Below are positions 17,292-26,666 of a stretch of 64,000 bases of DNA, piece by piece (the first letter of the stretch is position 1; the number at the start of each line of letters is the position of its first letter). Position numbers and translations under genes: made by a program. A model generated the notes under the pieces. It did not search any database. It was not told the DNA's origin and worked only from the letters and a program-made list of their open reading frames with translations. Source of the DNA: Thomasclavelia sp047249845 (GTDB lineage Bacteria; Bacillota_I; Bacilli_A; Erysipelotrichales; Coprobacillaceae); NCBI RefSeq assembly GCF_047249845.1, contig NZ_JBKTWO010000011.1, positions 5,026 to 69,025 of the forward strand, read 5' to 3'.

Positions 17292-19451
17292 ATGAAAGTA
17301 GTAAAAAGAGATGGACAAAAAGTTAAATTTGATGCTATTAAAATCGAAAATGCGATATTGAAAGCGATGAAGTGTGGTAGTGGAATTGTTGATGCAAAGT
17401 GTGCACATGACATTGCAGTAGAGATTGAAAAATGGCATAAATACGATGAAGATAATATTTCAATTTATCGTATTGAAGGACAAGTATTTGAAAAATTGAT
17501 TGAAAAAGGACAAATTTTAACTGCTAAAGCATATGAAGGATATCGTAAAGTACGAGAGTTTCAACGTGAAACTAATACAATAGATAATGAAATCTATGGA
17601 ATTGTAAATCAAACTAATAAAGAAGCAATGGAAGAAAATTCTAATAAAGATGCTACAGTTTTAGCAACTCAAAGAGATTTGATTGCTGGAGAGTTTTCAA
17701 AAGATTATTGTCGGAGATTACTTTTACCACCAAAGATCGTTCAAGCTCATGATGATGGAATTATCCATTTCCATGATATGGACTATTATATACAAAAAAT
17801 GCATAACTGTGATTTGGTGAATTTAAAAGATATGTTTGCACAAGGGACGGTAATTAACGATAAATTAATTGAAACTCCTAAATCTTTACAAACTGCTTGT
17901 ACAGTAGCAACTCAGATCGTTCAACAAGTTGCTAATGGTCAATATGGAGGACAAACTATTTCTTTAGCACATCTATCGCCTTATGTAAGATTAAGTTATG
18001 AAAAACATCAACGTAATGTACGTCATGAAGGAAAATTAATTGGTATTGAATATACTGATGAACAAGTAGAAAAAATTGCTACATCAAGAATAAAAGATGA
18101 AATAAAAGCAGGAATTCAAACAATTCAATATCAGATTAATACTTTTTCTACAACTAATGGACAAGCTCCGTTTTTATCAGTATTTATGTATTTAAAAGAA
18201 GAACCTGAATATATAAAAGAAACTGCAATGTTAATTGAAGAAACATTAAGACAACGCTATGTTGGAATGAAAAATCCAGTTGGGGCATATGTTACACCAG
18301 CTTTCCCAAAACTACTTTATGTACTAGATGATAATAATGTTCCTCAAGATAGTGAATATCGTTACTTGACAGATTTGGCAGTTAAATGTGTATCTAAGAG
18401 AATGATGCCAGATTTTATTTCAGCTAAAGTAATGAGAGAAAATTATGAAGGACAGGTTTTTCCATGCATGGGGTGTCGAAGCTTTTTATCGCCATGGAAA
18501 GATGAAAATGGTGAATACAAGTGGTATGGCCGTTTTAATCAAGGAGTTGTGACTTTAAATCTTGCTGATGCTGGATTATCAGCAAATCATAAACTTGATA
18601 TTTTCTGGAAAATATTAGATGAAAGATTAGAGTTATGTAAAGAAGCTTTAATGTTGCGACATGAAAGTTTAAAAGGAACGTTATCAGATGTAAGCCCAAT
18701 CCATTGGCGCTATGGGGCTTTGGCTCGATTGAAATCTGGAGAAACGATTGATAAATTATTAGAAAATGGGTACTCAACCATTTCACTTGGATATATTGGT
18801 TTATATGAATGTGTAGTATCTTTGATAGGAGAGACGCATACTTCAAAAGAAGGAAATGAATTAGCAACAAAAATCATGCAGCGTTTAAGAGAAGCTTGTG
18901 ATAGCTGGAAAGAAGAAACAGGTCTTGGTTTTGGGTTATATGGAACACCAGCAGAATCTACTACATATACTTTCGCTCGTGCATTGAAAAAACGTTTTGG
19001 AATTGTTAAAGGTATTACTGATAAGGATTATTTAACGAATTCGTATCATGTTAATGTAAAAGAACATATTGATGCTTTTGATAAATTAAAGGTAGAAGCA
19101 AAGTTTCAAAAAGTATCATCGGGTGGGGCAATTAGTTATGTAGAAGTAACAAATATGTCAGAGAATCTAGATGCGCTTTCTGCTTTAATTGATTATATGT
19201 ATGATACGATACAGTATGCAGAAATTAATACCAAATCAGACTATTGCCAGGAATGTGGCTTTGATGGAGAAATTTTATTAGATGAAAATCGTGAATGGTA
19301 TTGTCCAAATTGCGGTAATCGTAATCATAAATCTTTAAATGTATGTCGACGTACTTGTGGATATTTAGGTGATAATTTCTGGAATCAAGGTAGAACTCAA
19401 GAAATAGCTGAACGATTTGTCCATTTAGATAATCATTTATTTGGTGAATAA
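17292..19451 (+). CDS. nrdD: Anaerobic ribonucleoside-triphosphate reductase
   Basis: 719 residues, normal length for class III reductase. It reduces ribonucleoside triphosphates to deoxy forms using a glycyl radical and formate. An N-terminal ATP-cone (about 1-90, MKVVKRDGQKVKFD) senses ATP/dATP. The core includes the substrate-site cysteines. Near the C-terminus a zinc site has two CxxC pairs (CQECG, CPNCG), and RRTCGYLGDNFWNQGR carries the radical Gly690. The activase nrdG follows after two bases. AGGAGG lies 11 bases before the ATG. It signals anaerobic DNA precursor synthesis. Confidence 0.97.
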   Translation: MKVVKRDGQKVKFDAIKIENAILKAMKCGSGIVDAKCAHDIAVEIEKWHKYDEDNISIYRIEGQVFEKLIEKGQILTAKAYEGYRKVREFQRETNTIDNEIYGIVNQTNKEAMEENSNKDATVLATQRDLIAGEFSKDYCRRLLLPPKIVQAHDDGIIHFHDMDYYIQKMHNCDLVNLKDMFAQGTVINDKLIETPKSLQTACTVATQIVQQVANGQYGGQTISLAHLSPYVRLSYEKHQRNVRHEGKLIGIEYTDEQVEKIATSRIKDEIKAGIQTIQYQINTFSTTNGQAPFLSVFMYLKEEPEYIKETAMLIEETLRQRYVGMKNPVGAYVTPAFPKLLYVLDDNNVPQDSEYRYLTDLAVKCVSKRMMPDFISAKVMRENYEGQVFPCMGCRSFLSPWKDENGEYKWYGRFNQGVVTLNLADAGLSANHKLDIFWKILDERLELCKEALMLRHESLKGTLSDVSPIHWRYGALARLKSGETIDKLLENGYSTISLGYIGLYECVVSLIGETHTSKEGNELATKIMQRLREACDSWKEETGLGFGLYGTPAESTTYTFARALKKRFGIVKGITDKDYLTNSYHVNVKEHIDAFDKLKVEAKFQKVSSGGAISYVEVTNMSENLDALSALIDYMYDTIQYAEINTKSDYCQECGFDGEILLDENREWYCPNCGNRNHKSLNVCRRTCGYLGDNFWNQGRTQEIAERFVHLDNHLFGE

Positions 19452-19453
19452 TA

Positions 19454-19972
19454 ATGAGATATGCCCAAATTAGAAAAACGGATGTTGCTAATGGTGAAGG
19501 AATAAGAGTTTCTCTATATATTCAAGGTTGTCATCGACATTGTATAAATTGTTTTAATCCGGAAACGTGGGATTTTAATGGTGGTAAAGAATTTAATGAA
19601 GATGTAGAAAATAATCTGATAGAATTGATTAATCAACCTCATATTGTTGGAGTAACAATACTTGGGGGAGAACCACTTGAGATTGAAAATAGAAAAGATG
19701 TATCTAAATTATTAAAAAGAATTAAAGAGTGTTGTCAGAATAAAAATATTTGGCTTTATTCATCGTTTTTATATGAAGAAATAGAAGAATTTGATGAAAA
19801 GTTACTACCATATATTGATATCTTAGTAGATGGGCCTTTTATTGATAGATTAAAAGATCGTAAGTTGAGATTTAGAGGTTCTTCGAATCAAAGAGTAATA
19901 GATGTACAAAAAACATTAGAAAATAAAAAGATTGTATTATATAATGGTAGTAGATTTTATAAAAATGATTAA
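19454..19972 (+). CDS. nrdG: Anaerobic ribonucleotide reductase activating protein
   Basis: 172 residues. A radical SAM enzyme with its 4Fe-4S cysteines C26-x3-C30-x2-C33 (GCHRHCINC) and the SAM-binding LGGEPLE motif. It cleaves S-adenosylmethionine and abstracts hydrogen from Gly690 of NrdD. It begins two bases after the nrdD stop, and the two form a complex. A strong terminator follows at 20025. Confidence 0.96.
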   Translation: MRYAQIRKTDVANGEGIRVSLYIQGCHRHCINCFNPETWDFNGGKEFNEDVENNLIELINQPHIVGVTILGGEPLEIENRKDVSKLLKRIKECCQNKNIWLYSSFLYEEIEEFDEKLLPYIDILVDGPFIDRLKDRKLRFRGSSNQRVIDVQKTLENKKIVLYNGSRFYKND

Positions 19973-20024
19973 TTAGATATTTAAATCTATGGTTACTGAA
20001 GTAATTTATAAATAAATTTTAATT

Positions 20025-20056
20025 AAAAACTACCTAAAAAATGTAGGTAGTTTTTA
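20025..20056 (+). terminator. Terminator of nrdDG
   Basis: Perfect 11-bp stem AAAAACTACCT / AGGTAGTTTTT around a 9-nt loop, ending in T. The A- and T-flanks make it potentially bidirectional. Confidence 0.9.
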
Positions 20057-20128
20057 ATTATATTGGTAATAATATATTGTTATTTAAAAGACAAAATTTA
20101 GATTAATGTACCTTATTAGCTAAATATG

Positions 20129-20137
20129 TGCTATACT
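20129..20137 (+). promoter_or_regulatory. Extended -10 promoter for pssA-psd
   Basis: TGCTATACT (TG at 20129-20130, TATACT at 20132-20137) is a near-consensus extended -10 located 34 bases before the pssA ATG. No good -35 is seen. Confidence 0.6.
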
Positions 20138-20171
20138 GTTTTTGTTAAAAAATATATTAGGGAGTAGAAAA

Positions 20172-20786
20172 ATGATCGGTTATTATAGTTATACGGTTAT
20201 TCTTACATATTTATCGTTAGTATTTGCAATGGCTGGAATTCATCTGTCATTTAATGGGCTATATCAATGGGCTTTTATCTGCTTAATTATGTGCGGGATT
20301 TGTGATACTTTTGATGGGATGGTAGCTCGGAGTAAGAAAAATCGTACTGATGAAGAAAAGCGTTTTGGAATTCAAATAGATTCATTATGCGATTTAGTAG
20401 CTTTTGGGGTTTTCCCGGCTATTTTAGGTTATAATGTTGGTTTAAGCTCAATCGGATGGTTGGCAATTGAAATATTCTATGTTTTAGCTGCTGTAATCAG
20501 ATTGGCGTATTTTAATGTTAAAGAAGAAACAAGACAAAAAGAAACGAGTGAAAAAAGAAAGTATTATCAGGGATTACCTGTTACAACATCGTCATTTATT
20601 TTACCTATGGCCTATGCATTACGTTATGTTGTTTTTGAATTGTCATATATATATGGAGCATTAATGTTGGTTACAGGGATATTATTTATTGTGGATTTTA
20701 AAGTTCCTAAGGTTCAATCAAAAGGATTGGTTGCATTAGGGATACTTGTTATTGTGGAATTAATTCAGATCGTGGTGATGAAATGA
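20172..20786 (+). CDS. pssA: CDP-diacylglycerol-serine O-phosphatidyltransferase
   Basis: 204 residues from the ATG at 20172 (AGGGAG seven bases upstream). A TTG at 20142 lies before the ribosome site and is rejected. It makes phosphatidylserine from CDP-diacylglycerol and serine in the membrane. The CDP-alcohol phosphotransferase motif is complete: D45xxDGxxAR, then G66xxxD70xxxD74. About six to eight transmembrane helices. The last four bases overlap psd, whose product decarboxylates the lipid to phosphatidylethanolamine. Confidence 0.93.
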   Translation: MIGYYSYTVILTYLSLVFAMAGIHLSFNGLYQWAFICLIMCGICDTFDGMVARSKKNRTDEEKRFGIQIDSLCDLVAFGVFPAILGYNVGLSSIGWLAIEIFYVLAAVIRLAYFNVKEETRQKETSEKRKYYQGLPVTTSSFILPMAYALRYVVFELSYIYGALMLVTGILFIVDFKVPKVQSKGLVALGILVIVELIQIVVMK

Positions 20787-21643
20787 TAGTTGTTGATCGT
20801 TTGGGAAATGTCAAAACAAATGGTGAAAACCAAAATAATTTATTAAAAAAACTTTACGGCACATTTCTTGGCAGATGTGCTTTAAAAATTCTTGTTTGCA
20901 GGTTTGTAAGTAATATTGGGGGCTGGTATATGAATTCCAGTTTATCAAAGCATAGAATTGATTCTTTTATAAAAGAGAATCAAATAGATATGTCCCAATA
21001 TGAACAAAGAGAATATACAAGTTACAATGATTTTTTTACACGAAAAATAAAAACAGGGAAAAGGCCCTTTTTAATTGATGATAATGTACTAATTAGTCCA
21101 GCTGATTCAAAATTAACATGCTATAAAATTAATGAGGATAGTCATTTTACTATTAAAAATACGCTTTATTCTATAAATGATTTATTAATGGATGAAAAAT
21201 TGGCGAATGATTATATAAATGGTTATTGTATGATTTTTAGATTAACTGTTGATGATTATCATCGCTATAGTTTTATTGATGATGGTAAAATAATAAAATC
21301 AAAATATATACCAGGAAGGTTTCATACTGTGAATCCTATAGCAAATGATTTTTATCCAATTTATAAGCAGAATAGTCGGAATTATACGGTTATTGAATCA
21401 AAGAATTTTGGAATGATGATTCAAATGGAAGTTGGAGCTATGATGGTTGGTCGAATCGTTAATCATGATAAAAAGTACTGTCTTAAAGGTGAAGAAAAAG
21501 GGTATTTTGAATTTGGGGGTTCTACAGTAATTATTTTATTAAAAGAAAATCAAGCAGTTATTGATGAAGACATTTTGGAGAATACAAATAAAAACAAAGA
21601 AACAGTAGTTAGATTAGGAGAAACTATTGGTAAGAAGTACTAA
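20783..21643 (+). CDS. psd: Phosphatidylserine decarboxylase proenzyme
   Basis: 286 residues. A pyruvoyl enzyme that self-cleaves between Gly246 and Ser247 in the FGGST motif, giving a large beta and a small alpha chain. Upstream motifs DYHRYSF and GRFHTVNPIA are typical. It converts phosphatidylserine to phosphatidylethanolamine. The ATG sits in an ATGA overlap with pssA, so the two lipid enzymes are made together. The next gene, parA, starts 13 bases downstream, an uncommon neighbour. Confidence 0.94.
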   Translation: MIVVDRLGNVKTNGENQNNLLKKLYGTFLGRCALKILVCRFVSNIGGWYMNSSLSKHRIDSFIKENQIDMSQYEQREYTSYNDFFTRKIKTGKRPFLIDDNVLISPADSKLTCYKINEDSHFTIKNTLYSINDLLMDEKLANDYINGYCMIFRLTVDDYHRYSFIDDGKIIKSKYIPGRFHTVNPIANDFYPIYKQNSRNYTVIESKNFGMMIQMEVGAMMVGRIVNHDKKYCLKGEEKGYFEFGGSTVIILLKENQAVIDEDILENTNKNKETVVRLGETIGKKY

Positions 21644-21656
21644 AGGAGGCTAAATA

Positions 21657-22427
21657 ATGACGAAAATAATTGCGATTACAAATCAAAAAGGAGGAGTTGG
21701 AAAAACTACCACCAGTATTAATCTAGCTGCAGCATTAGCAAAAGCTAAAAATCGGGTACTTCTAGTTGATATGGATCCTCAAGCTAATGCTACTCAAGGA
21801 ATAGGAATAGATCGTGATAATATTGAATTATCTACTTATAATATTATTGTTGAAGAATGTGATATGAAAGATGTGATCATACCTTCTTATATAGCTAAAT
21901 TAGATGTTGCACCAGGTAGTATAGATTTAGCAGGAGCTGATCTAGAACTAGCCAATGTTAAAAGAGGTCGGGAACAGCGTTTAAAGAAAGCACTTGAAGC
22001 AGTGAAAAAGAATTATAATTATATTATAATTGATTGCCCACCAGCATTGGGATTATTAAATACTAATGCTCTTACAGCATGTGATTCAGTATTGATTCCG
22101 GTACAGTGTGAGTATTATGCTTTGGAAGGATTAACGCAATTATTAAATACCGTATTATTAACCCAAAGTGTATTTAACCCAAGATTAACAATTGAGGGTG
22201 TTTTGTTAACGATGTTGGATCAAAGAACAAATTTAGGTGTAGAGGTATCTCAAGAAGTTAGAAAATATTTTAAGGAAAAGGTATATAAGACAGCTATTCC
22301 TAGAAATATTAAATTATCAGAGGCTCCATCAGAGGGTTTAGCAATATTTGATTATGATAATAATTCTGAGGGTGCTAGAGCATACCGAGATTTTGCAAAG
22401 GAAGTGTGTAAACGTAATGCCAAGTAA
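21657..22427 (+). CDS. parA: Chromosome-partitioning ATPase ParA/Soj
   Basis: 256 residues. Deviant Walker A KGGVGKTT (11-18, signature Lys11), Walker A' VDMDPQANATQG and a DCPPALG Walker B. The product binds DNA non-specifically as an ATP dimer, and ParB stimulates its ATPase. It works in origin segregation and, in Bacillus, regulates DnaA. AAAGGAGG precedes the ATG, and parB overlaps its end by 11 bp. Location next to lipid genes rather than gidAB is noted. I saw no parS site in the window. Confidence 0.95.
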   Translation: MTKIIAITNQKGGVGKTTTSINLAAALAKAKNRVLLVDMDPQANATQGIGIDRDNIELSTYNIIVEECDMKDVIIPSYIAKLDVAPGSIDLAGADLELANVKRGREQRLKKALEAVKKNYNYIIIDCPPALGLLNTNALTACDSVLIPVQCEYYALEGLTQLLNTVLLTQSVFNPRLTIEGVLLTMLDQRTNLGVEVSQEVRKYFKEKVYKTAIPRNIKLSEAPSEGLAIFDYDNNSEGARAYRDFAKEVCKRNAK

Positions 22428-23331
22428 TACAACAAAAAAAGCAACTGCAAAAAAAAGTGGAACAATAAAAAATAAAAAATTAGGAAAAGGTTTGGATGCA
22501 ATCTTTGGAGGAGATATATCAACTTTAATAGATGATATTGAAAAAAACACACCCGAATCTAAACAAGTAACTGTTGATTTAGATGAGATTCGTCCTAATC
22601 CGTATCAACCTCGTCAATTATTTGATGAAGAAAAATTACAAGAATTAGCAGTTTCGATTAAGGAACATGGAATTTTTCAACCAGTTATTTTAAAGCAATC
22701 AATTCAAGGTTATGAAATAGTAGCAGGAGAAAGAAGATGCCGTGCAGCAAAAATTGCTGGATTGACTAAGGTACCTGCAATCATTGTTGAATTTACTGAT
22801 GCACAAATGATGGAAATTGCTTTACTAGAAAATATTCAAAGAGAAAATCTTAATTCGATTGAAGAAGCAAAAGCTTATCAGGCAATGATGGAAAAATTAG
22901 AGCTTACTCAAGATCAATTAGCTAAAAGAATCGGTAAATCAAGAAGCTACATTGCTAATACATTAAGATTGCTTCAGTTACCAGATGTTATTCAAAGTTA
23001 TGTTTTAGAAGGTAAAATAACGATGGGACATGCCCGTAGTTTAATTACGTTACCAAGAGAAAAAGCAGAACTTTTAGCAAAACGTTGTATTGATGAAGGA
23101 TTATCTGTTCGTGATGTTGAAAATGTAGTTAAAGGAATTGAATTGGGTAATAGTCGTAAAGATCGTTCTAAAGTTGAAAAACCTAAAGAGTATGTTTATG
23201 TTGAAGGATTGTTACGGAAAAAGTTTAGAACTAAGATAAAAGTAGATGAAAAAGCAGTAACTATAAAATATACTGATACTAAGGATTTAAATCGAATTTT
23301 AGAATTAATGGGAGTAATAGAAGAAAGTTAA
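22417..23331 (+). CDS. parB: ParB/Spo0J CTPase, chromosome partitioning
   Basis: 304 residues from the ATG at 22417 inside the end of parA. A reading further upstream has no ribosome site and would overlap parA needlessly. After a basic Lys/Thr-rich N-terminal tail containing LGKGLDAIFGGD (the ParA-stimulating region), the ParB/sulfiredoxin-like CTP domain follows with PNPYQPRQ and the GERRCRAAK motif. Then come a helix-turn-helix for parS (QDQLAKRIGKSRSYIANTLRLL) and a C-terminal dimer domain. It loads as a clamp at parS near the origin. Confidence 0.95.
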   Translation: MPSNTTKKATAKKSGTIKNKKLGKGLDAIFGGDISTLIDDIEKNTPESKQVTVDLDEIRPNPYQPRQLFDEEKLQELAVSIKEHGIFQPVILKQSIQGYEIVAGERRCRAAKIAGLTKVPAIIVEFTDAQMMEIALLENIQRENLNSIEEAKAYQAMMEKLELTQDQLAKRIGKSRSYIANTLRLLQLPDVIQSYVLEGKITMGHARSLITLPREKAELLAKRCIDEGLSVRDVENVVKGIELGNSRKDRSKVEKPKEYVYVEGLLRKKFRTKIKVDEKAVTIKYTDTKDLNRILELMGVIEES

Positions 23332-23355
23332 ATAGGAAACTGTTTAACTTTTTTA
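23324..23355 (+). terminator. Terminator of the pssA-psd-parA-parB unit
   Basis: AAAGTTAAA (23324-23332), overlapping the parB stop, pairs with TTTAACTTT (23343-23351) and runs into T. Confidence 0.8.
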
Positions 23356-23426
23356 TTATAAATAATTACTACATTGATTGTTTGATGAATGATTTTAATT
23401 TATAGTTAATAAAAAGGAGGTTTTTT

Positions 23427-24119
23427 ATGATTGAGATTATAAATCTAACTAAACAATATGATGGTTTTAAGGCTGTTGATTCAATTGATCTGGAAGCAAA
23501 ACCTGGTAAAATAACAATACTCTTGGGTCCTAATGGAGCAGGAAAATCAACTACGATTAAAAGTATTGCTAATTTATTAAAATTTGAGGGTAAAATAAAG
23601 ATTTGTGGGTATGATAATGATACTATTGAAGCAAAGAAATGTTTTGGGTATGTACCAGAAACACCAATTTTATATGATTTATTAACAATTGATGAACATA
23701 TTGATTTTATTGGTAATGCTTATCGAATTGATAATTATGAAGAAATTGCATCAAAGTATATTGAGTTATTTAAACTTACGGATAAAAGAAAAAATATGGC
23801 AAAAGAACTATCAAAAGGAATGACGCAAAAACTTAGCATGCTTTTGGCTTTGTTAATTCAACCTAAAGCGTTATTGGTAGATGAACCAATGGTTGGCTTA
23901 GATCCTGCTAGTATTGAAGATACATTAAAAATATTTAAACAATTAAAAAAGGATGGGTGTGCAATTTTGATAAGTACCCATATTATTGATATTGTTAATG
24001 ATATTTATGATGAAGCTTACATAATGAATAAAGGAAAAATTGTTAAACATATTTTAAAAGAAGATTTAGAAGAGGAATCTTTAAAAGAGTACTTTTTTGA
24101 ATTAACAAATGGTAAATAA
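23427..24119 (+). CDS. ABC exporter ATP-binding protein
   Basis: 230 residues, a lone nucleotide-binding subunit. Walker A GPNGAGKST near 34, signature LSKGMTQKLSM, Walker B ALLVDEPMVGLDP, switch His in ISTHII. AAAAGGAGG lies before the ATG. It pairs with the large membrane protein directly downstream. ATPases of this type (EcsA-like) drive export or membrane-protein processing systems. The substrate is unknown. Confidence 0.9.
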   Translation: MIEIINLTKQYDGFKAVDSIDLEAKPGKITILLGPNGAGKSTTIKSIANLLKFEGKIKICGYDNDTIEAKKCFGYVPETPILYDLLTIDEHIDFIGNAYRIDNYEEIASKYIELFKLTDKRKNMAKELSKGMTQKLSMLLALLIQPKALLVDEPMVGLDPASIEDTLKIFKQLKKDGCAILISTHIIDIVNDIYDEAYIMNKGKIVKHILKEDLEEESLKEYFFELTNGK

Positions 24120-24120
24120 T

Positions 24121-25674
24121 ATGAAACCATTATTTAAATTATGGCTATTAAAAATAAAAGGAACGATTAGAAATTTATTCAAACGTAAGCTAAGTGGTAT
24201 TTTTACAATTATAATGATCTTATGTTATGCTTTAATGTTTATAAGTCTTTTTACAACTAATTCTGGTCAAATAATGACAAATAATATTGATGTTCATATG
24301 AGTATTTTGCTTTTAATTGGGTTTTTAGCATTAATGTTGTTCTCAACATTAATGCAGTCTAAAAAAGCTCTATTTTATGGAGAGGATGCATTTTATCTAT
24401 TTACTGGACCATTTACAAGAAGACAGATTATGAGCTATTTAACTTTTCAGACGATTATCCAATCATTGATATTAGGATTATTTGCGCAGTTTATATTAGC
24501 AGTTTTTATAGGTAGTGTTAGTTTTAGTCCAATGTTTATTATTTTAACTTATTTTGCATCAACAATAACAATACTAATTTTTTTAGTTCTAACAGATTAT
24601 CTTTATGTTTTATCTATTGGTGATGATAAATATCGTATATATTCAAAGCTAATTCCCTCAATAATCATTGGATTTGTTGTTATAATAATTATTATTTTAT
24701 ATATCCAAACTGGTAATTATCAAACATTATTTAGTGATTTTATCCAATCGGATATATTTTATGCAGTTCCTATCTTTGGTTGGTTAAAGTTAGCATTGAT
24801 TGCTTATGTAGAGCAGAACTATTTATTAGTCTTATTAGGTTTTTGTTTATTAGTAGGGACATTAGTATTGGTATATTTATTCTTTATTAATTATAAAGGA
24901 GATTTTTATGAACAGGCATTGCAGGATTCATTGGATCTATCAAAACGCGTTAAAGAAGCAAGAGCAGGCAATCAAGATGCATTAAGAAATGTAAAAGTTA
25001 AAAAAAATGTGTCTAGTAAATTTAAAAAGGGTGCATATGCAATAATGTCTAAAAATATTTTATTAATGAAAAAGACAAATAATTTTATTAGTATAAGTGA
25101 TCTAGTTTCTATAGGCATTTATATGGTAATAACAGTAATTGTCAATGTTGGATTTGGGATGTTTATATATATGATGGTTATTTGGGTGTTTTCTTTATTA
25201 CAAAACTCCGATTTATCAAAAGAGTTAAAAAATTATCAGATCTATTTAATTCCCGATAAACCTTTTAATAAGTTATTAGCTGCTATTATCCCAACTTTTA
25301 TTAAAATATTTGTAATAACAGCAGTATCCTTTATATTGATGGGAATATATTATCAAGAGGGTGTTATAATGATATTTAGTTATTTAATAAATATTTTAGG
25401 ATATACAAGTATTTTTATTAGCGGTAGTGTATTATCACTTCGAATTCTAAAAAGCCGTTCTTCGGCTTTGTTTGAAAATTTTATGAGAATGTTAGTGATG
25501 GTTATAAGTGCTATCCCAAGTGCGATAGTTATGATAATGATATATCGTATTGGAGGAAGTAATGCAGTATTGATTGGTAGCTATATAACCTTAGCTATGA
25601 ACTTTATTATTAGCTTATTAATTCTTTTTGGATGTAGAAATATGTTGAATGGTAGAGAATTAAAAAGTGATTAA
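24121..25674 (+). CDS. Large ABC exporter permease (ABC_export-like)
   Basis: 517 residues from the ATG right after the ATPase stop. An ATG at 24109, inside the ATPase gene, is equally possible since neither has a clear ribosome site and coupling is likely. There are about ten transmembrane segments in two halves (about 25-230 and 315-510), split by a charged cytoplasmic region (about 265-310, rich in Lys and Arg). The motif FYGEDAFYLFTGPFTRRQI resembles the putative ABC exporter family. It forms the membrane part for the ATPase at 23427. Function is not assignable beyond export. Confidence 0.82.
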   Translation: MKPLFKLWLLKIKGTIRNLFKRKLSGIFTIIMILCYALMFISLFTTNSGQIMTNNIDVHMSILLLIGFLALMLFSTLMQSKKALFYGEDAFYLFTGPFTRRQIMSYLTFQTIIQSLILGLFAQFILAVFIGSVSFSPMFIILTYFASTITILIFLVLTDYLYVLSIGDDKYRIYSKLIPSIIIGFVVIIIIILYIQTGNYQTLFSDFIQSDIFYAVPIFGWLKLALIAYVEQNYLLVLLGFCLLVGTLVLVYLFFINYKGDFYEQALQDSLDLSKRVKEARAGNQDALRNVKVKKNVSSKFKKGAYAIMSKNILLMKKTNNFISISDLVSIGIYMVITVIVNVGFGMFIYMMVIWVFSLLQNSDLSKELKNYQIYLIPDKPFNKLLAAIIPTFIKIFVITAVSFILMGIYYQEGVIMIFSYLINILGYTSIFISGSVLSLRILKSRSSALFENFMRMLVMVISAIPSAIVMIMIYRIGGSNAVLIGSYITLAMNFIISLLILFGCRNMLNGRELKSD

Positions 25675-25706
25675 TAACATTAAATAATTATCATTAATAT
25701 TATAAA

Positions 25707-25737
25707 AGGCGCAACTGGGAGAGGGTTAGTTGCGCCT
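25707..25737. repeat. GC-rich hairpin with G-rich loop, no T-tract
   Basis: AGGCGCAACT (25707-25716) pairs perfectly with AGTTGCGCCT (25728-25737) around an 11-nt loop GGGAGAGGGTT. The next seven T do not come until about 17 bases later (25756-25762). The stem is exceptionally GC-rich for this genome. It could be the terminator of the ABC genes or part of a small RNA. Confidence 0.6.
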
Positions 25738-25762
25738 GTTAATTATTATAACCGTTTTTTTA

Positions 25763-26058
25763 GATTTTACTCCATATACTCACAGTCCTATATAGTCTAA
25801 AAAATCCTTAATATATATATTTCTTCATAAAAAAATTTATTTGATTATAAAGTTATAATAATTCATAGGTAAAAAGTTGGATATAAAAATTAATATGTTT
25901 TTATTGATATTTAATGATAGTTGTTTTAGTTTGTAAAAGTTGTGATAATTGAATATAATTTATTAATATGTTATTATTTGATAAATTAACTCATAAATAG
26001 TTGTTAGAATGAAATTATTAAAGAGTTGGCAGCATCTTTTAATATGATGGAGGAAATT
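25763..26058. other. AT-rich gap without a gene
   Basis: No ORF, clear promoter or further hairpin is recognisable between the hairpin at 25707 and the yybS-like gene, apart from the ribosome site GGAGGA at 26049-26054. Confidence 0.4.
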
Positions 26059-26625
26059 ATGAGTGGAAGTAAGGTTAAGATAATGGCACAAGGGGCAATG
26101 ATAGCCTCCCTATTTGGTGTTTTAGGAGTTATTAATATATATACTGGAAGTATTTTTGATATTATTTTTGCTTATATTATGGTTTTAGGCTTAGTTTATT
26201 ATACTTATTTATATGATTATAAAGCGGGATTAAGTGTGTTAGCAGTTACTTTTGTTGTTTTGTTTTTGGTAGGAGAAATATTTTTTACACTTTATGCTAG
26301 TTCTTCATTATTAATGGGAGTATTTTATGGATATTGTTTAAGAAATCGAAAAAGTAAAAGGTTTGCTAAATATGGCTTGATGGTTATTTCGGCAATAAAA
26401 AATTTTTTGATTTTCTTTTTATTAGGAGGAATTTTAGGAATTAATGTTTATCAAGAAGGATTAGAAATATACAGTGATATTATGGGGGTTATTCCGGGAT
26501 TAAAGAATGTATTTACACCTGAAATTACATTTTGCTTATTATGGTTGTTTATGTTTATTTGTGAATCATATGTTGTAAGAGTATATTCAGATATATTGAT
26601 AGGTAAAATGATGAAAAGAAAATAA
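26059..26625 (+). CDS. YybS-like DUF2232 membrane protein
   Basis: 188 residues from the ATG at 26059. A TTG at 26026 is upstream of the ribosome site. About five to six transmembrane helices and no enzymatic motif. Assignment as YybS/DUF2232 rests mainly on position: in Bacillus, yybS precedes yybT (gdpP), rplI and dnaC (the helicase), exactly the order here. Members look like small-molecule transporter components, but function is unproved. Confidence 0.7.
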   Translation: MSGSKVKIMAQGAMIASLFGVLGVINIYTGSIFDIIFAYIMVLGLVYYTYLYDYKAGLSVLAVTFVVLFLVGEIFFTLYASSSLLMGVFYGYCLRNRKSKRFAKYGLMVISAIKNFLIFFLLGGILGINVYQEGLEIYSDIMGVIPGLKNVFTPEITFCLLWLFMFICESYVVRVYSDILIGKMMKRK

Positions 26626-26666
26626 AATTAATGTATAATAATATTATTAATGGGATGGTGAGTAAT

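Noticed and set aside
17055..17438. 127-codon minus-strand reading over the nrdD start
   Set aside because: Very Phe/Ile/Tyr-rich antisense of AT-rich DNA. It covers the nrdD promoter area and conserved N-terminus and has no family features.
18535..18870. 111-codon minus-strand reading inside nrdD
   Set aside because: Antisense shadow of a highly conserved coding region.
20783..23331. Chromosome origin near parAB
   Set aside because: No dnaA, gidAB, rpmH or parS-like sequence was seen, so oriC cannot be placed in this window.
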